Under the pieces are notes generated by a model. It worked only from the letters and a program-made list of their open reading frames with translations. It was not told the DNA's origin and searched no databases. DNA of 64,000 bases from Eutreptiella sp. 'Long Island Sound 2002'. Its lineage: Eukaryota > Euglenozoa > Euglenophyceae > Eutreptiales > Eutreptiaceae. Shown one piece after another: positions 29,301 to 40,450 of this stretch (position 1 is its first letter; every line of letters starts with the position of its first letter). A program made the position numbers and the translations under genes. The stretch is taken from positions 17,204,950 through 17,268,949 of the forward strand of contig OZ038400.1 in NCBI GenBank assembly GCA_964036045.1. The letters run 5' to 3'.

Positions 29301-31532
29301 GCCACCGAACACATTGATACTGTCGCGAGCCCAGCTGGTCGACGGGCCAGATGGCACGAATTTCTCTCTCTGTTTGACCTCCATGTGTCGTATTTGCCTG
29401 GAAAACACAACACGGTAGCAGATGCTCTGAGCCGATGGGCTTACCCCGCCTCAGAGGGGCTGCAAAGTACCAACATCCATGGTACGGAGCAGGACCGCCA
29501 TGTAATCATCGAATGGGATCAGGAAGAAAAGAAACTCATTCGACGTGCATGCATGCAGTGCGCTGTTAAACAGCACGCATTGCCGTGTCACGACATCACG
29601 GCCATCTCAGATCCGGCGCATGCCCATGAGATCTGTACCAAAACACTGAAAGTCGTGGAAAAAGTCACCGATCCCTCCTCAGGGAGTGTGAAACGGTTTG
29701 ATTATACCCGACAAGTAAGTCGATTTCGGTTGATCCAAGGCATTAAGCGTCGAGATCCGGCCAAAACTCCACCCCTGCCTAAAGATTCCCTGATAATCCG
29801 TGACTGGACGTCCGATTACCTGCAGGATCCCATGTTTAAAGAGGTCTTTGGAAATCTCCAATCCAAAGATGCTCACAAGGATGGGATTTTTGCCGAGTAC
29901 TCGTTGGATGGGGGGAAGCTGTGGATGGAGGGTAAATTGTGTGTGCCAGACGCCCTAGCCCCCCGAGTGTTAAACTGGTGGCACAAATGGGAGTCCCCCC
30001 ACGCACATGGCCGTCGACTGTGGTCGATGATTAAACATAGGTTGTTTGGCTCACGGCTATATACTCACTGCATGAAAGTAGCCGCCGGATGCGCCCAATC
30101 TGCTGTCTCGACGCCTCCCAGCGCGAAGAAGCACGGCCATCTGAGGCCTCATCCTATTCCGGAGCGCCTCTTTAACAGAGTCACCAGTGATTTCTTCTAT
30201 CTCGGTGAGCTCGATGACGAAGAGTGCCATTGGACTAACAAGAAAGTCAATGGTGTGCTCCTTATTCAGTGCCGTCATTCCGGCTACATTCAAGTGTTGC
30301 CTTGCAACATTGAGTCGATGACTGGCAAGGCTGCCGCCAAGTGGTGCGCGCAGACCTGGATGGGAGGTTGGGACGTCCCATCCGAGGTGGTGACAGATTC
30401 AGGCAAAGAGTACACCTCCGAATGGTGGAAGGAATTATGTGCTTGCCTTGGAATCCACCACCTCCGATGTGAAATCCACTCGCATCGAGCGCTGCCTGGC
30501 GAAAGAGCCGGCCGCTCAATTATAAATATGCTTCGTAAGGAGCTCGCGAGTGAAAAGGATTTCCATTGGATGGAAGTTCTCTTCGCATTGCTTCGCCGTT
30601 ACCACAACACGCCTTTGTATCATGGCCTTTCTCCAAATGAAATTGTCTTTGGACGAAAGAAGTGTTGGTGGAACATGCCGTTGAATAATCCTCGCCCCTG
30701 TAAGGATGCTTCGCTGTTTTTGGACGAAGTCCAACGAGCAGATAAAACTGTGTCGAAATTAATCGAGAAGCATCAAGCTGACTGGCTTTGGGTCCAGAAT
30801 CAAGGCCGAAAAAACCCCCACAATTTTGAAGTCGATGATCGAGTTTGGCTTCGAAAATCCGAAATCACCCTGGACGGAGATGACAAGCTTCTTCCCTTGT
30901 GGGAGGGGCCATTCGCTGTTACAGCGCGTCTTGGTGAGAACAGGTGGAGGATCCGTGTGGATGTCAGCAGGGAAATTGACGTTTCGGGTGATCGCCTCAA
31001 GAGAGAGATCCCCTCCCCCAAGGATCGGGTTAAACCCCTTTTTTGGACTGCAAAACACTTGTCCGATCGGGTCATCGAAGGGGGAAAGTACGAACTCAAG
31101 AGGATTGTTGAAGCAAGACGTGACGCCAAGGGCGAATGGGAATTTCTGTGTGAGTGGAGGGGCTTTGATTCCAGTCACAACAACTGGGAACCAGCCCAAT
31201 CTTTTGTCCATGGATACACCAAGGGGTTCATCGACTTCCTCAAGAAGCACCCCGAAATTGGTGTACTCCTGACAGATTGTTTGTCGAAACCAGACAGACA
31301 AGTGGAGAGCGACGGAAAACGACCTGTGGTGAATCGAGATCCAGCCTTTTACGGCCCTCAGCAGCCACATTCCAGGGTTGATCCGTCGATCCCCCCTCCT
31401 GCGGTCAGGCCAGCCCAGGAGCCAAATGAGGACCAAGCTTCAAGTTCGGTCGCTGATCTGCAGCGCCCAAGCCGTACGAGGGCCAGGCCAGACAGGTTGG
31501 TGGTCACATGTATTCGTGCTTGGCCAAATTGA
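26349..31532 (+). CDS. pol: Pol polyprotein of element A'
   Basis: Open from the codon after the gag TAG; the first GTG is at 26478 (1684 residues from there), stop TGA. Same domain order as A Pol: protease-like with D36-N37-G38, Dam/DIRS-like domain ~228-335 with intact NPPF, RT (YIDD 700-703), RNase H, integrase, chromodomain 1538-1590. Differences from A at conserved places: the second Cys pair of the integrase finger reads CAQS (C1208 lost), and the RT motif after D635 reads LGHGF in place of LRHGF. The Cys loss may impair integrase zinc binding in this copy. The frame itself is intact. Confidence 0.95.
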   Translation, partial: GSHENRPSPGDFRHDPQIPDRPLLDVGSLVSSPLDPAADPSVVVDEVGVQSKHRARQFVTKLWVSDCKGNFHLATCLCDNGSEVNLQSNSFLPDDCVFESPHPVTLEGVSGHSLAGGQRGCYMETHLVAQDLWEEQNVEEVVLKDDYFYRADIKYDLYLGHPWLRKNRVAPVGHRRCFLLESGPLERPEFRFLHAGFKSAEEFLKQKVTPKFGEDVTIAEVIGSADYSQELECLRRDSQPRRPSRWHSSSYRVVDKWRDAICEYFHEHHSFWPQYDAFANHMNKRFDKHFSDAWTHKWDKKLWINPPFHLIQQVIHKIKQDKTQAILVVPLWDDKPWFQELQDICVDFIELPRKIKLYARDDTGPLPQRSWSSLAFLVDGKLSDSNSADSSTDSCVGSESEVERGTDDESFFSDFCPSDTQGDSTSNGSASSPSSPIRSTSKRIFSARARKNLQSRRKFRVFYEKPPVEAFMDPFEELDHEENLWDFDTRPTYLQEAVDTDLFRDIRKKILPAKAEEVAKVLSTVIPGDQVDTELCSKSREKIFEERKDTTLSGKLIKDPPVRGQFGEAFIELREGYKAKKQRPYENHGHKHEILRKIIERNLREFGWLEGCMTSEWCCSPFTVPKPPPADQNTIDGWRMVVDFRNLNAETKADSHPLPFIEEEIAKRARGRLFSVLDLGHGFHQMPLRKDSRPLTCMCTPCGPVQWTVMPMGLKNAPSFFQRMLEDVLFTTHPELRAFVSVYIDDIIIATEGEGLTEAELVALHEKQLNQVLDILDANQLICGPKKGKLFLKSVEFCGSLLENGTRRPSPGKLVAIQKWKRPETITELRGFLGCCNFYHTFVPNYAKFAAPLTELLKVGRDAGKAGSKVRVKWTDECEEAFHHLKAALCEVATLHVPQFDRPFYIRTDASRYAIGAVLEQVDEATGDHYPLAFWSRKLAPRQMQWSPREQETYAIICALKKYQSWVGTNRVEVLTDHRSLEYWATEHIDTVASPAGRRARWHEFLSLFDLHVSYLPGKHNTVADALSRWAYPASEGLQSTNIHGTEQDRHVIIEWDQEEKKLIRRACMQCAVKQHALPCHDITAISDPAHAHEICTKTLKVVEKVTDPSSGSVKRFDYTRQVSRFRLIQGIKRRDPAKTPPLPKDSLIIRDWTSDYLQDPMFKEVFGNLQSKDAHKDGIFAEYSLDGGKLWMEGKLCVPDALAPRVLNWWHKWESPHAHGRRLWSMIKHRLFGSRLYTHCMKVAAGCAQSAVSTPPSAKKHGHLRPHPIPERLFNRVTSDFFYLGELDDEECHWTNKKVNGVLLIQCRHSGYIQVLPCNIESMTGKAAAKWCAQTWMGGWDVPSEVVTDSGKEYTSEWWKELCACLGIHHLRCEIHSHRALPGERAGRSIINMLRKELASEKDFHWMEVLFALLRRYHNTPLYHGLSPNEIVFGRKKCWWNMPLNNPRPCKDASLFLDEVQRADKTVSKLIEKHQADWLWVQNQGRKNPHNFEVDDRVWLRKSEITLDGDDKLLPLWEGPFAVTARLGENRWRIRVDVSREIDVSGDRLKREIPSPKDRVKPLFWTAKHLSDRVIEGGKYELKRIVEARRDAKGEWEFLCEWRGFDSSHNNWEPAQSFVHGYTKGFIDFLKKHPEIGVLLTDCLSKPDRQVESDGKRPVVNRDPAFYGPQQPHSRVDPSIPPPAVRPAQEPNEDQASSSVADLQRPSRTRARPDRLVVTCIRAWPN

Positions 31533-33168
31533 GGAAGCCATCCTACCACATTCTGCTCAATCCACTGTTCATTCTTTCTGTTTATGTCATGATGTGGAGA
31601 ACTGCGAATGTTTGATAATTTGACGTCAATCAACTTTTCTTTGGTCTCCGTTCGGCAGACAAGGTGTAGATACGCTGACGGAGTGTGCTGCCGTGTTCAG
31701 AAAAAACCAAACTCAGGCTTAATTCAGGCAGATTCGGGGTAATCTTGTCTCTGTTGGTCTGTGCATCTTTGGAATTTGGCTACTCGTGCAGATGGAAGCA
31801 AATGTACATAATCAAAACGCTGGCCAGCGACATTCACCCCTACAGGTATCCCCTGTAGTACTGGCTGCACCAGATGCGACGCCAGGAACTCAGATCTTAC
31901 CTTCATTTGCTGTGATGCTGACGCCAAAGTCCAGATTCAGATCCAGGATCCTCAAATTTGCCTTGAATTTCTCAGGTTTGTCCATCATTCTGCCACTGTT
32001 GTACGAAACCCAGACGTCAATTGTTCAGACAATCTTCATCTAGGAGCTCTAGGGACTTCTAACAGCAACCTCTGAAGTCCGTAAGCTTCGTCGTATTTTT
32101 GGCACACGTCAATGTGAGCTCAATTCGACCAGAAACTGTCGAGAATGGTGAATCCAAGTGTCTTGTGGGACTCCATCGAAAGATTGGCCTTGTCCAAGTC
32201 GATTGACACCGCCGCCACTGTAAATTCGGTGTCTCTCAGTTATATACTGTCAGTAAAGTGCCTTCAGCGAACCTTCGGCACGTTACATGCCAAGGATCCA
32301 GGGCCAGCATGTCCCATCATGATGCATCATCACATGATCCACATTTTGATAGAATCTGTTAGATGCTCGCGAACCAACGTGCCGGAAAGCACAATTGAGC
32401 TGAATAAACGACAATATATATTAACTTTAGTCTAAACGAAGGTGTTTGTAGTTTCAGTTGTACACATTCCGCTTCATTTCACCTTCATCTTAGGGAAATT
32501 GCTGACATTAGGACAACTTAGATTGATTTCCTTGTCATCTCCTCTCATGCCTTGAAGATCTGTTTAGATCTAAGTGAACAGAACAACATCTCTACCTTCG
32601 GTGGTTCACTTAGGGTCTGTAAACTACATGTGTATTTGTTTAACCTCTCCGTGATTGTTTAATCTCCTTCATCTCTGCTCAATTTGACTCTCAATTTTGC
32701 TGAATCTTGTGATCATCCACCAGATGCGCCAATTCTGAGCCACATGCTGTACTTTTCAGAACGAGAAAAGCGGGATTAACACGATGTAGAGTTCGGCGAG
32801 GACACCGTAGCGTGCCCGCGACAGCGAAACTGTGCCAGAGCGCTGAGATGTCACTCCAATTCTTGATCCCCCCACTCAATCCATCAATAATCTACCTCAT
32901 TCTCAACCAATGCATGGTTTGGTATCGATTCTCGATACGTTTACATGCTTTTTAGCCCTTGACCTAATGTTTTACTGCACGGAGGACTGTTCCTCACTTC
33001 TCATTCTGTCTCATTTCAGGTTCATCCAGCCTGATTCAGTGCCAATTCAGCCCAAATCAGGTCAGATCAAGCAGATTTCGCCCCATCGAGGCTACATTTC
33101 TATGTTTTTCTGGGACTTACCCGCACTACGTTCTTCGTTGACGTAGCGACACACACCAGTATGTTTTC
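31533..33168 (+). other. Long 3' UTR of element A'
   Basis: 1636 bases between the pol stop and the polypurine tract. Only short unrelated ORFs are present and no domain is recognisable. The sequence is AT-richer than pol. It appears to be untranslated element RNA. Confidence 0.75.
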
Positions 33169-33178
33169 GGAGGGGGAG
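33169..33178 (+). other. Polypurine tract of element A'
   Basis: GGAGGGGGAG directly precedes the TG of the 3' LTR. Confidence 0.82.
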
Positions 33179-33710
33179 TGTAAGTGCGGCTAGCCCCATC
33201 TGCTCAGATTTTCAGACATTCTGCCCAGATTGGCTACATTTTGGTCATTTTCTTTGCTTCCGCGGAATTGCCGCCTCGCAGCTCAGTCACAGGATATTTC
33301 CTATATATTTCTGATATGCCGGATTTGATTCCGCGGTCCATTTCCCGTAAATCCGCCGCGTTCCGCTATTTTAGCTGGAATTGCCATTTGCCGCTGACGC
33401 GCGCTCGCGGGCCAGATCGGCCAAACATTTTTACATAAATGGATTATTTAAATCTTTTCAGACAGTTTTGGACACTCAGATGTATTTAGAATAATTCCCC
33501 TCAATTTTCTTCATAGACTGGGATTTTCTGCCGGATAACAATCAGCATGGACCTTGCTTCTGTTGTCGCTGCTCTCGCCTCTGTTGGTGTCCGAGTATCC
33601 GGTTCTACCCCCAATAACAACATCCAGGGAGACTCCTCGCGTGCCTGCCCCACTGGTCTTGCCGGCCCCGAGCCCTCCGGCACCCACAACGACCTAGGGC
33701 AGCACTTTCA
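33179..33710 (+). repeat. 3' LTR of element A' (532 bp)
   Basis: Full-length match to 22945-23476 with two visible substitutions (one near base 87, one near base 507). It is followed by TACCA and the remainder of B' gag. Confidence 0.95.
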
Positions 33711-33715
33711 TACCA
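33711..33715 (+). repeat. Target-site duplication TACCA, right copy (A')
   Basis: Matches 22940-22944. The B gag sequence at the corresponding place has a single TACCA, confirming duplication on insertion. Confidence 0.92.
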
Positions 33716-34391
33716 AGGGTCCCGACCTACCCCCAAACACGCCCACGCCCGTACCATGGAGAACGTGAAGGAGCTATTCTGGTGTGATGCCAGAGACGAG
33801 CAGGGCCACCTGCAGCACGCCTCTGACTGCGAGCAGCGAGACTGCTTCGTCGTCCAGGGTAAGCAGCAGGAGAAGAACACCGGCGCCAAAGCGAAGCTGC
33901 CGGATCATTACCGCTGCACCATCACGTGTGCATTCTGCGGTAAGCGGAAGCACTACGAGGATGAGTGCTACCATAAGCAGCGCCTATCGGCGAAGCTTAA
34001 GGGGGAAGATCCTGGCAAAGGCTCAGGCAAAGGTGGAGGCAAGGCCAAAGGCAACAACTCCGGCAAGGGCAAGTCGAAAGGACGTGGTCAAGGTGGTCAA
34101 GACAAGGGTCAAGGTGGACGAGGAGGAGGCGCTAACCGCCAGCCCGACAACAAGAACAAGGACAAGAACGGAGGCAACCCCAACCCTAATCCAGGGGGGA
34201 ACTCCGAGCCCTCTGGAGGGCAGTCTGGTCCTACCACACGCTCACAGACGCAGGCCCAGCAAGAACAAGGAGCCAAGCGTGAGCATGAAGGTGGTGACGA
34301 CGGCAACGCTAAGAAGAGGAGCCGTTTCATGAGGATGGCCCGCAAGTTGCGGAACAAGGGGTTCGAGGTGACCTGTCCCGCGGAGTTCTGA
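33716..34391 (+). pseudogene. gag: 3' part of B' gag (nucleocapsid)
   Basis: Continues B' gag after the A' insertion. It has a 12-bp in-frame deletion near its start relative to B, then retains the CX2CX4HX4C zinc knuckle and the GKGKG-rich tail, ending in TGA-CGG as in B. An ATG at 33756 could only give a C-terminal fragment. Confidence 0.88.
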
Positions 34392-34432
34392 CGGGGACGC
34401 TCTGGTGGCACCCAAGACCTGGTGTTTTGGGT
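34389..34432 (+). promoter_or_regulatory. Gag-pol UGA-CGG readthrough site of element B'
   Basis: TGA (34389-34391) followed by CGG, with ACCCAA (34410-34415) / TTGGGT (34427-34432) hairpin potential, identical to B. Pol is in the same frame. Confidence 0.65.
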
Positions 34433-37400
34433 ACGTATGCGACTAGGGGGACGTGAATACCTGGGGGTACTGGATACTGGCGCCACAATATCTATAGTGG
34501 CCAAGAAAATTTTACCTTGTGGGTACCTGAAGAGCACCATGACCACCGCCGCTATACGCATGGGGGATGGACATGTGGTGCACAGCTGCGGGGACTGTGA
34601 AGTGGAGGTACCTATGGGCTCCAGGACTATCGCCCATCGGTTCTATGTGATGGACACTGATGCCTTCGACTTTGTACTGGGGACTGACTTCTTCGTGCAG
34701 CACTCCCAGATACAATTCCTGACGCTGCAAGCGCCCTACCTCCTCTACGTGGACCACGGCAGTGGCAGAGAGTCTGTGCCACTGGAGCAGTCGAAACATA
34801 CCTCGAGTTACCTGAGGCTATCGAAGGAGGAGCCCTCTAACATGATGGCGGCCTCCAAAACTGAGGACTATCAACTATTGGGGGAAGTCCTAGACCAAGG
34901 TCTGAAGGAGTTGGGTTACTCTCGAGAAGACCTGAGTGTGGAGTTGTTCGCCAGCGACAAGCAACATGTACTGGACCTTTACTGCAGCAAGGGGAAGAAC
35001 TGCAGCTACAAATTTTACTGGCCCTCTTTCGGGATGGCCTACGGGAACCCCAGATTCAGTGAACTGGGGAAGGTGCTGACCAAGGTGGCCTTGGAACGTT
35101 CCCGTATGGTCCTGTGTTCCCCCGATTGGGGAGCCCATGGGGGCAACGAGTACTGGCGAACCCTCCTTGACAAGCTGACTATCAGCTCTGTGCGGTTACC
35201 TGATGAGGCCATCTACGTGCCTCTGGGACGCAAGACGCCCATTGGGAAGCCCGGATGGGAGAGTATGCTAAGCGTGGTGGACGGAGGTCTTGGCTCCATT
35301 CCCTGGGAGGATCTGGACCCGACTCTGGTCCAGGCTGTACAACGAGAAAGCGATGGACTCGCCTTGGGTGACTTGAAGGATCGACTACGACCTCAAGATG
35401 CTGTTGAGACTACACCCGGAGGAGATGAGTACGTCGTGCCTGACACCAACGCCCCCAACTCTCCCTGTCATGTACCTATTCCTGATGGAGTCTCTGAGTG
35501 TGGACTATCTGAGCTACCTAGCTCTATCCACTCAGATGACGAAACTGAGCACGACGCCTTCTTCGTGCAGACCTGTGTGGAGGAAGTGGAGAACGCCGAG
35601 TACGTCGCCCCACTAAAACCCCTACTCTCCATGAGGGTGGAAGACCCCGTGGATGAAGAGCTGGACCCTCGATCCAGGCTCAGGGAGTATGTGGATTCCG
35701 AGAGGAAGTTGGTGGCGAAAAAGCTATGCTACGCGAAGCCTACCCGCAGCTCATGGCCACTGAAGCAAGGACGTATGGGAGACCTATCCCAACTGAAGGA
35801 GGACCTCGAACAGAAGATCACCACCTGGCAAAGGGAGGTAGATCTCAAGCTCATGAAGAGCGTATGGGGTGCCCATGTGAGGACCCCAGAGGAGGACGAC
35901 CTCTCGGAGGAATGTGTATGTGAACCCCCTCGAGCGTGCCTATGTTGCCATCGTCCATCGGAGATGGTTGAACAAGACCTTCTATATGCCTACCAAGGGC
36001 TGAAGGATACTACCACGGGCGAAGAGTCGGTGGAGGACCACCTCCCGACGTCTATTCAAGGGGCAAGCAACTCACACTCTGACGAGGACATGGAGGACAA
36101 GATCAAGGTATTGGACCCGCGGGTACAGAAGCTTATAAGGACCTATCTGGAGGTGTTCGGAGAACTACCCCCTCCAGCCTCATGCGACAAGCTGGTACAG
36201 ATGGACCTCAAGCTCAAACCCGAGTTCGTGGGTCACAAGATCCGGAGGAGACCCTATCCAGTTCCTAAAGAGCAGGCCGACGAGATCGAGCGACAGATAC
36301 AAGAATGTATCGACGCTGGCCTAGTCCTGGAGTACAAGGATGGGGACTACCCCCTACACTGCAGCCCCTGTTTCCTGGTGGCTAAACCTGGGTCTACAGC
36401 CAAACGGCTGGTAGTGGACTACGGAGAGCTGAACAAGAAGACGCTGAACCACTCAGGGTCCATTCCCAATATGGAGTCTACCCTGGAGAAGATAGCCTCC
36501 TGTCGCTACAAGACCAAGATGGACAAGGGAAGTGGTTTCTGGCAAGTGGACCTGACGCCCAACGCGCAGGAACTACTGGCCTTCATCACCCCTCAGGGGA
36601 GGGTATTCAAGTGGAAGGTCATGCCGTTCGGCGTGGCTAACGCACCCGCTTTGTTCCAAGAGCTGATGAACAAGATCTTGTCCATCCTACGAAGGAGACC
36701 TAAGGTGCAGGAGCTCATATCCCGTGGGGCCCAGATGGAGGCTCACATCGACGATGTATGCCTCGGGACCAATACCCAGGAGTATCACCTAATCCTCTTG
36801 GGTGAGTTCTTTGCGGTCTGCCAGGAGAACCACACACGACTCAAGCTGGAGAAGTGTGAGTTCATGCAGGAGACCATGCAGTACTTGGGGTTTGACGTTG
36901 GCTATGGGTGGTGGACCCCAGCGGCCTCTAAGGCCAAACCCCTGATGGATGCCAAGGTACGACACGAAGACCCCAAGAAAGGACTTCATGATGTACGCAG
37001 TTTCATTGGGGCGTGCAACTTCTATCGCCGCCACATCAAGAACTTCACCTATACCAGCGCCGTTCTGACGGACTTGATCAAGAAGAGTACTACTTGGCGC
37101 TGGCGCCCACAAGAGCAACAAGCGTTTGACGAGCTCAAAGACAAGGTAGCCAACGCTAAGTGCTTGGGCGTGCCTAGGGCACAAGGGGAGATTATACTGG
37201 TGACCGACGCCAGCAATGTGGGCGGTGGTGGAACGTTGTTCCAATGGCAAGCACTAGAGAAGGAGGAGTTCGACTCGGCCATTTCCCAATGGGGGACGGA
37301 AGGTCTCAACCGAGATGGAACCCTCAAGCACAGCTACCCTGACGACAAGTGGGTCTTAGTACCTGTGGGCCACTGGAAATGGAAGTGGAACCAGGCCAGG

Positions 37401-39091
37401 GGGAACTACCCCACCTATGAGCAGGAATTGCTCGCGGGTATGCTGGTGCTATCCTCACAAGCACGACTGTTGGGGAGTAACCCTGTGGTCTGGCTATGCG
37501 ACCAAGAACCGGTCCGCAGTTTCCAGAAGGGTCCCCCACCTGAGAAGGCCAAGCTACGGCGCTGGTGGACCTACCTCAGTCAACTACGGCTGACGGTACA
37601 CCATATCCAGGGAGTGAAGAACGAGTGTGCCGACTACATCAGCCGCAACAACTTCGACGCCCTGATTGGTGCCCGGTCTGAAGCGCTGGCTAAGGAGGCG
37701 TTCAGCCGTATGGACGTACACCTGGACCTGAACATGACCATGATACGCCCCCTGGATGGACTCCAACAATCGGAGTACCTACAGGAGTTTGGGGATATCT
37801 ACAAGCGCCTGGAGAAACGCCTTGAACCCCTCCTGGTCAACCAGGACCAGTGGAAGAGGGACAAGAGCTACCTCTGGCACGAGGACCGCATTGTGGTGCC
37901 TAGTGACCGAGTCCCAGCGCTGCTGAAGTGGACCCATGAGTCCAGTGGTCATGTGGGTGCTGACCGTACCCTGAGGCTGTTCAAGCAGTGGTTCCACACT
38001 ACGTGGACTGACGACCAACTGCGGAAGACACTCCAGCCTATCGTGGACAAGTGCCCGTGCAGGTCCTGTAAACCAGGGGATATCAGGGACAGAGGTCTCT
38101 ACTCGACCCTGCCCATCCCTCACTGTGCTAACAGTGTTCTATACGTGGACTACACGGAGATGCCGAAGTTCGGGGGCTATGACTTCGCCCTCGTGGTAAC
38201 CTGTGGGTTGACCAGGTTTACCAGGGTGTTCCCATGTACCAAGCACATTACCGGGGAGGAGACTATCAAGATACTCCTGGAGGAGTGGTTTTGTGTCTAT
38301 GGGGCGCCCAAGGAGATCAACTCCGATGAGGACGTGCGAGTACGCTCAGATACTGGCTGGTACAAGAGGGTCTTGAGATCCCTCAATGTCCAGGTGTCTA
38401 CGGGGATTCCCTACTCTCACACGAGCAACCCCCTATGTGAGCGACAGATCCGTGTCCTGAAGGAGAACGTCAGGATATGGTGCAAAACTGAACGCACCAG
38501 AGACTGGGTGAGACTACTCCCCGTCATATCCTTGATGATGAACTCCCAAGAGAGTTCAGCGACTGGCTACTCGCCCCATGAGCTATTCCTGGGGCGCCCG
38601 GCGTGGTTCCTACATGCCCCCTATCCAGAGGACACCCATTCTTCTGTGGGTGAATGGGTCCAAGAGCAACAAGCGAAGGTGGACAAGGCCAAGGCTATGC
38701 TCCAGAGAGTGAGGGAGCGTCAGTGGAACAAGAAGAACAAGCACCGTGTACCGGCCACCTACCAAGAGGGGGACTGGGTGCTGGTGCACCACAGTCGACT
38801 ACCCGCCTGGCCACGCTCTACCAGCGATGACCCATACTTCGGGCCGTACAAGATTCTATCTGTGGATGGTCACCGTATCACTGTGCGGTGTTCTCCCCGT
38901 CTAGGGGGGACCCTGGTGTGCGCTGCTCAACACCTGAAGCGCTACCATGATCCTGAAGACCTCTGTGGGGAGGAGTGGGAGCTGAACGACGAGGAAATCG
39001 CCGCTCTGGACCTACAAGGGGCTGCCAGCCCTCTGGAAGTTGAAGGTGAACTCCCCGACATGAACGCCGAGGAGATGGCTAAGGAGGGCTT
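34392..39091 (+). pseudogene. pol: B' pol, chromodomain lost by insertion at codon ~1557
   Basis: Residue 1 taken as GTG at 34422. Protease, Dam/DIRS-like domain, RT (HIDD), RNase H and integrase match B Pol closely. Homology stops at 39091, exactly where the chromodomain starts. The frame runs on for ~134 unrelated codons into the inserted DNA to a stop at 39494. The displaced C-terminus, with a 1072-bp overlap, is at 45040-46340. This copy would make a Pol without its chromodomain. Confidence 0.92.
38020..39091 (+). repeat. Left copy of 1072-bp direct duplication in B' pol
   Basis: Matches 45040-46111 at a constant offset of 7020 with two substitutions noticed (38536 and 39034). It covers the integrase catalytic core to the start of the chromodomain. 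It flanks the foreign segment 39092-45039. Confidence 0.93.
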
Positions 39092-39288
39092 TTTGCTCTA
39101 TGGCTCCCAGCTATCCGGGTGGGGCCTCCCGGGTCACGTAAGCGTTGACATGCTCTCAAAAGTTCGACAGTTGCTGGGATCTACTCGGGCAGATATGGAA
39201 GAACTGCCTGGTCTGTTGGTGACTTTTCCTGGTTGTATTTTCTGGGACGATATTAATGGTGTTCGTTCCGGACCAGGACTCTGCATGG

Positions 39289-39555
39289 GTGGCGTCGACT
39301 CGCGTACCAGGACCTGGCGGTTGCCTGGTCTCGTTGGGCCACCGGACTGCCCCTTAGCTAAGTCTCTTGGTGTCACCGCCCTTTGCCATCGGTTGTTGTA
39401 TCAGGACCCCGGACTCCGCTCTGGTGGCGTCTCCTCGCTTCCCTGGACCCCGCGTGTGCTGAGCCGCTGGGTTGCCGGACTGCCCCGTTGCTAAGTCACC
39501 TGGTGTCACTGCTCACTCCCGAGGCCTGTTGCTGGCTCGCAGACTGTGGTTTTCC
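39289..39555. repeat. Two degenerate ~133-bp direct repeats
   Basis: GGTGGCGTC...GGACTGCCCC..GCTAAGTC..TGGTGTCAC occurs twice, ~133 bp apart (39289-39421 and 39422-39555, approximate ends). No function is visible. Confidence 0.6.
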
Positions 39556-39824
39556 AGGCAGCGTTTGGCCAAAACAGAGGAAAAACACCAAAACTGGCAG
39601 GGAAGCAACCACACTGAAGGCATAAAACTCAGTGAATGCTGGGGATTCGCTCAGGGATGCAGGGGCCTGTTTACCCTAGTCATATATGCACACTGGAAGG
39701 AAGCTCACGTAATTGCAGACACAGGTCCGCTGCTGTTATTCCAAGTCAAAATGTGACAGCACATTGAGCGTATCTGCAAAAACTCTGAATATCTGTGAAG
39801 CCGGACCGTACCTCTGGTATAAAG

Positions 39825-40450
39825 TGGATTGCGGAGCAGGAGTCTATGGACAGGCGTGAGTTTGAACTTACGGACGTGTGGCTCCAGAGATTGCAGTTAT
39901 CCCACAGACGCTGCTTCACTGTGTAGAGAAAACAGCGCGTGAGTTGGATTTATATGCTCGGTAGCTCAGCGTACATCGAGGATGGGAATTCTGAGGGTAT
40001 GGACTAACATATGAGCTCTGGGGGGGGGGGGATCTAATTAAACAACAGACAAAAACAGACTCTTGGGGGGGGGGGGGGCTGAGATACACATGGGATTGCG
40101 GAGCACGATTCCATGGGCATGCTTGATTTCGAACTGTTGGATATGTGGCTGCAGGGATTGCGCTCATCGCATGGACACCGGTTCACCGTGTAGGGCAAGC
40201 AGTGTGTGGGTTGCAGTTATATGCCCGGCAGCCCATTGGACTTCGAGGATGGAAGTTCACAGGCAATGGACCCCTGAAACCTGAGCTTTCCGGGGGGGGC
40301 GGAGGCACAGATATACAGTGAATTACGTAGCAGGACTCCATGGACAGGCCTGGGTTTGAACCACTGGATGTGTAGCAACAGAAATTGCGGGCATCGCACA
40401 GAAATCGTCTCACTGTGTAGAGTAAGCGGCATAGAGTGAGTTGGTAAAGA
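39825..40450. repeat. Degenerate ~230-bp tandem repeats, about three units, with G-runs
   Basis: Units near 39830, 40096 and 40327 share the order GCGGAGCA, CCATGG/CTATGG-ACAGGC, a TTTGAAC-like core, GTGTAG and TATATGC. Runs of 12 and 14 G lie at 40020-40031 and 40065-40078. The recurring GGTTTGAACC-like core resembles a Pol III B box, so a SINE origin is possible. Nothing else is recognised in 40450-41250 except further G-runs (41100-41115, 41227-41236). Confidence 0.55.

Larger units (their letters stand above)
22945..33710 (+). mobile_element. Element A', complete Ty3/gypsy chromodomain retrotransposon (10766 bp)
   Basis: Both LTRs (532 bp each, two differences seen), primer-binding site, gag, UAG, pol, a 1.6-kb 3' UTR, polypurine tract and a perfect 5-bp TACCA duplication. 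Both ORFs are open. It is inserted in the gag gene of B' in the same orientation. Near-identical LTRs indicate recent transposition. Confidence 0.96.

Noticed and set aside
33547-33768. Separate 73-residue gene
   Set aside because: It is the LTR-encoded Gag start in the 3' LTR of A', running out into B' gag sequence.
39092-39494. Genuine C-terminal extension of B' Pol
   Set aside because: The ~134 codons are unrelated to B or D Pol and begin exactly at the insertion junction; they are chance read-in.
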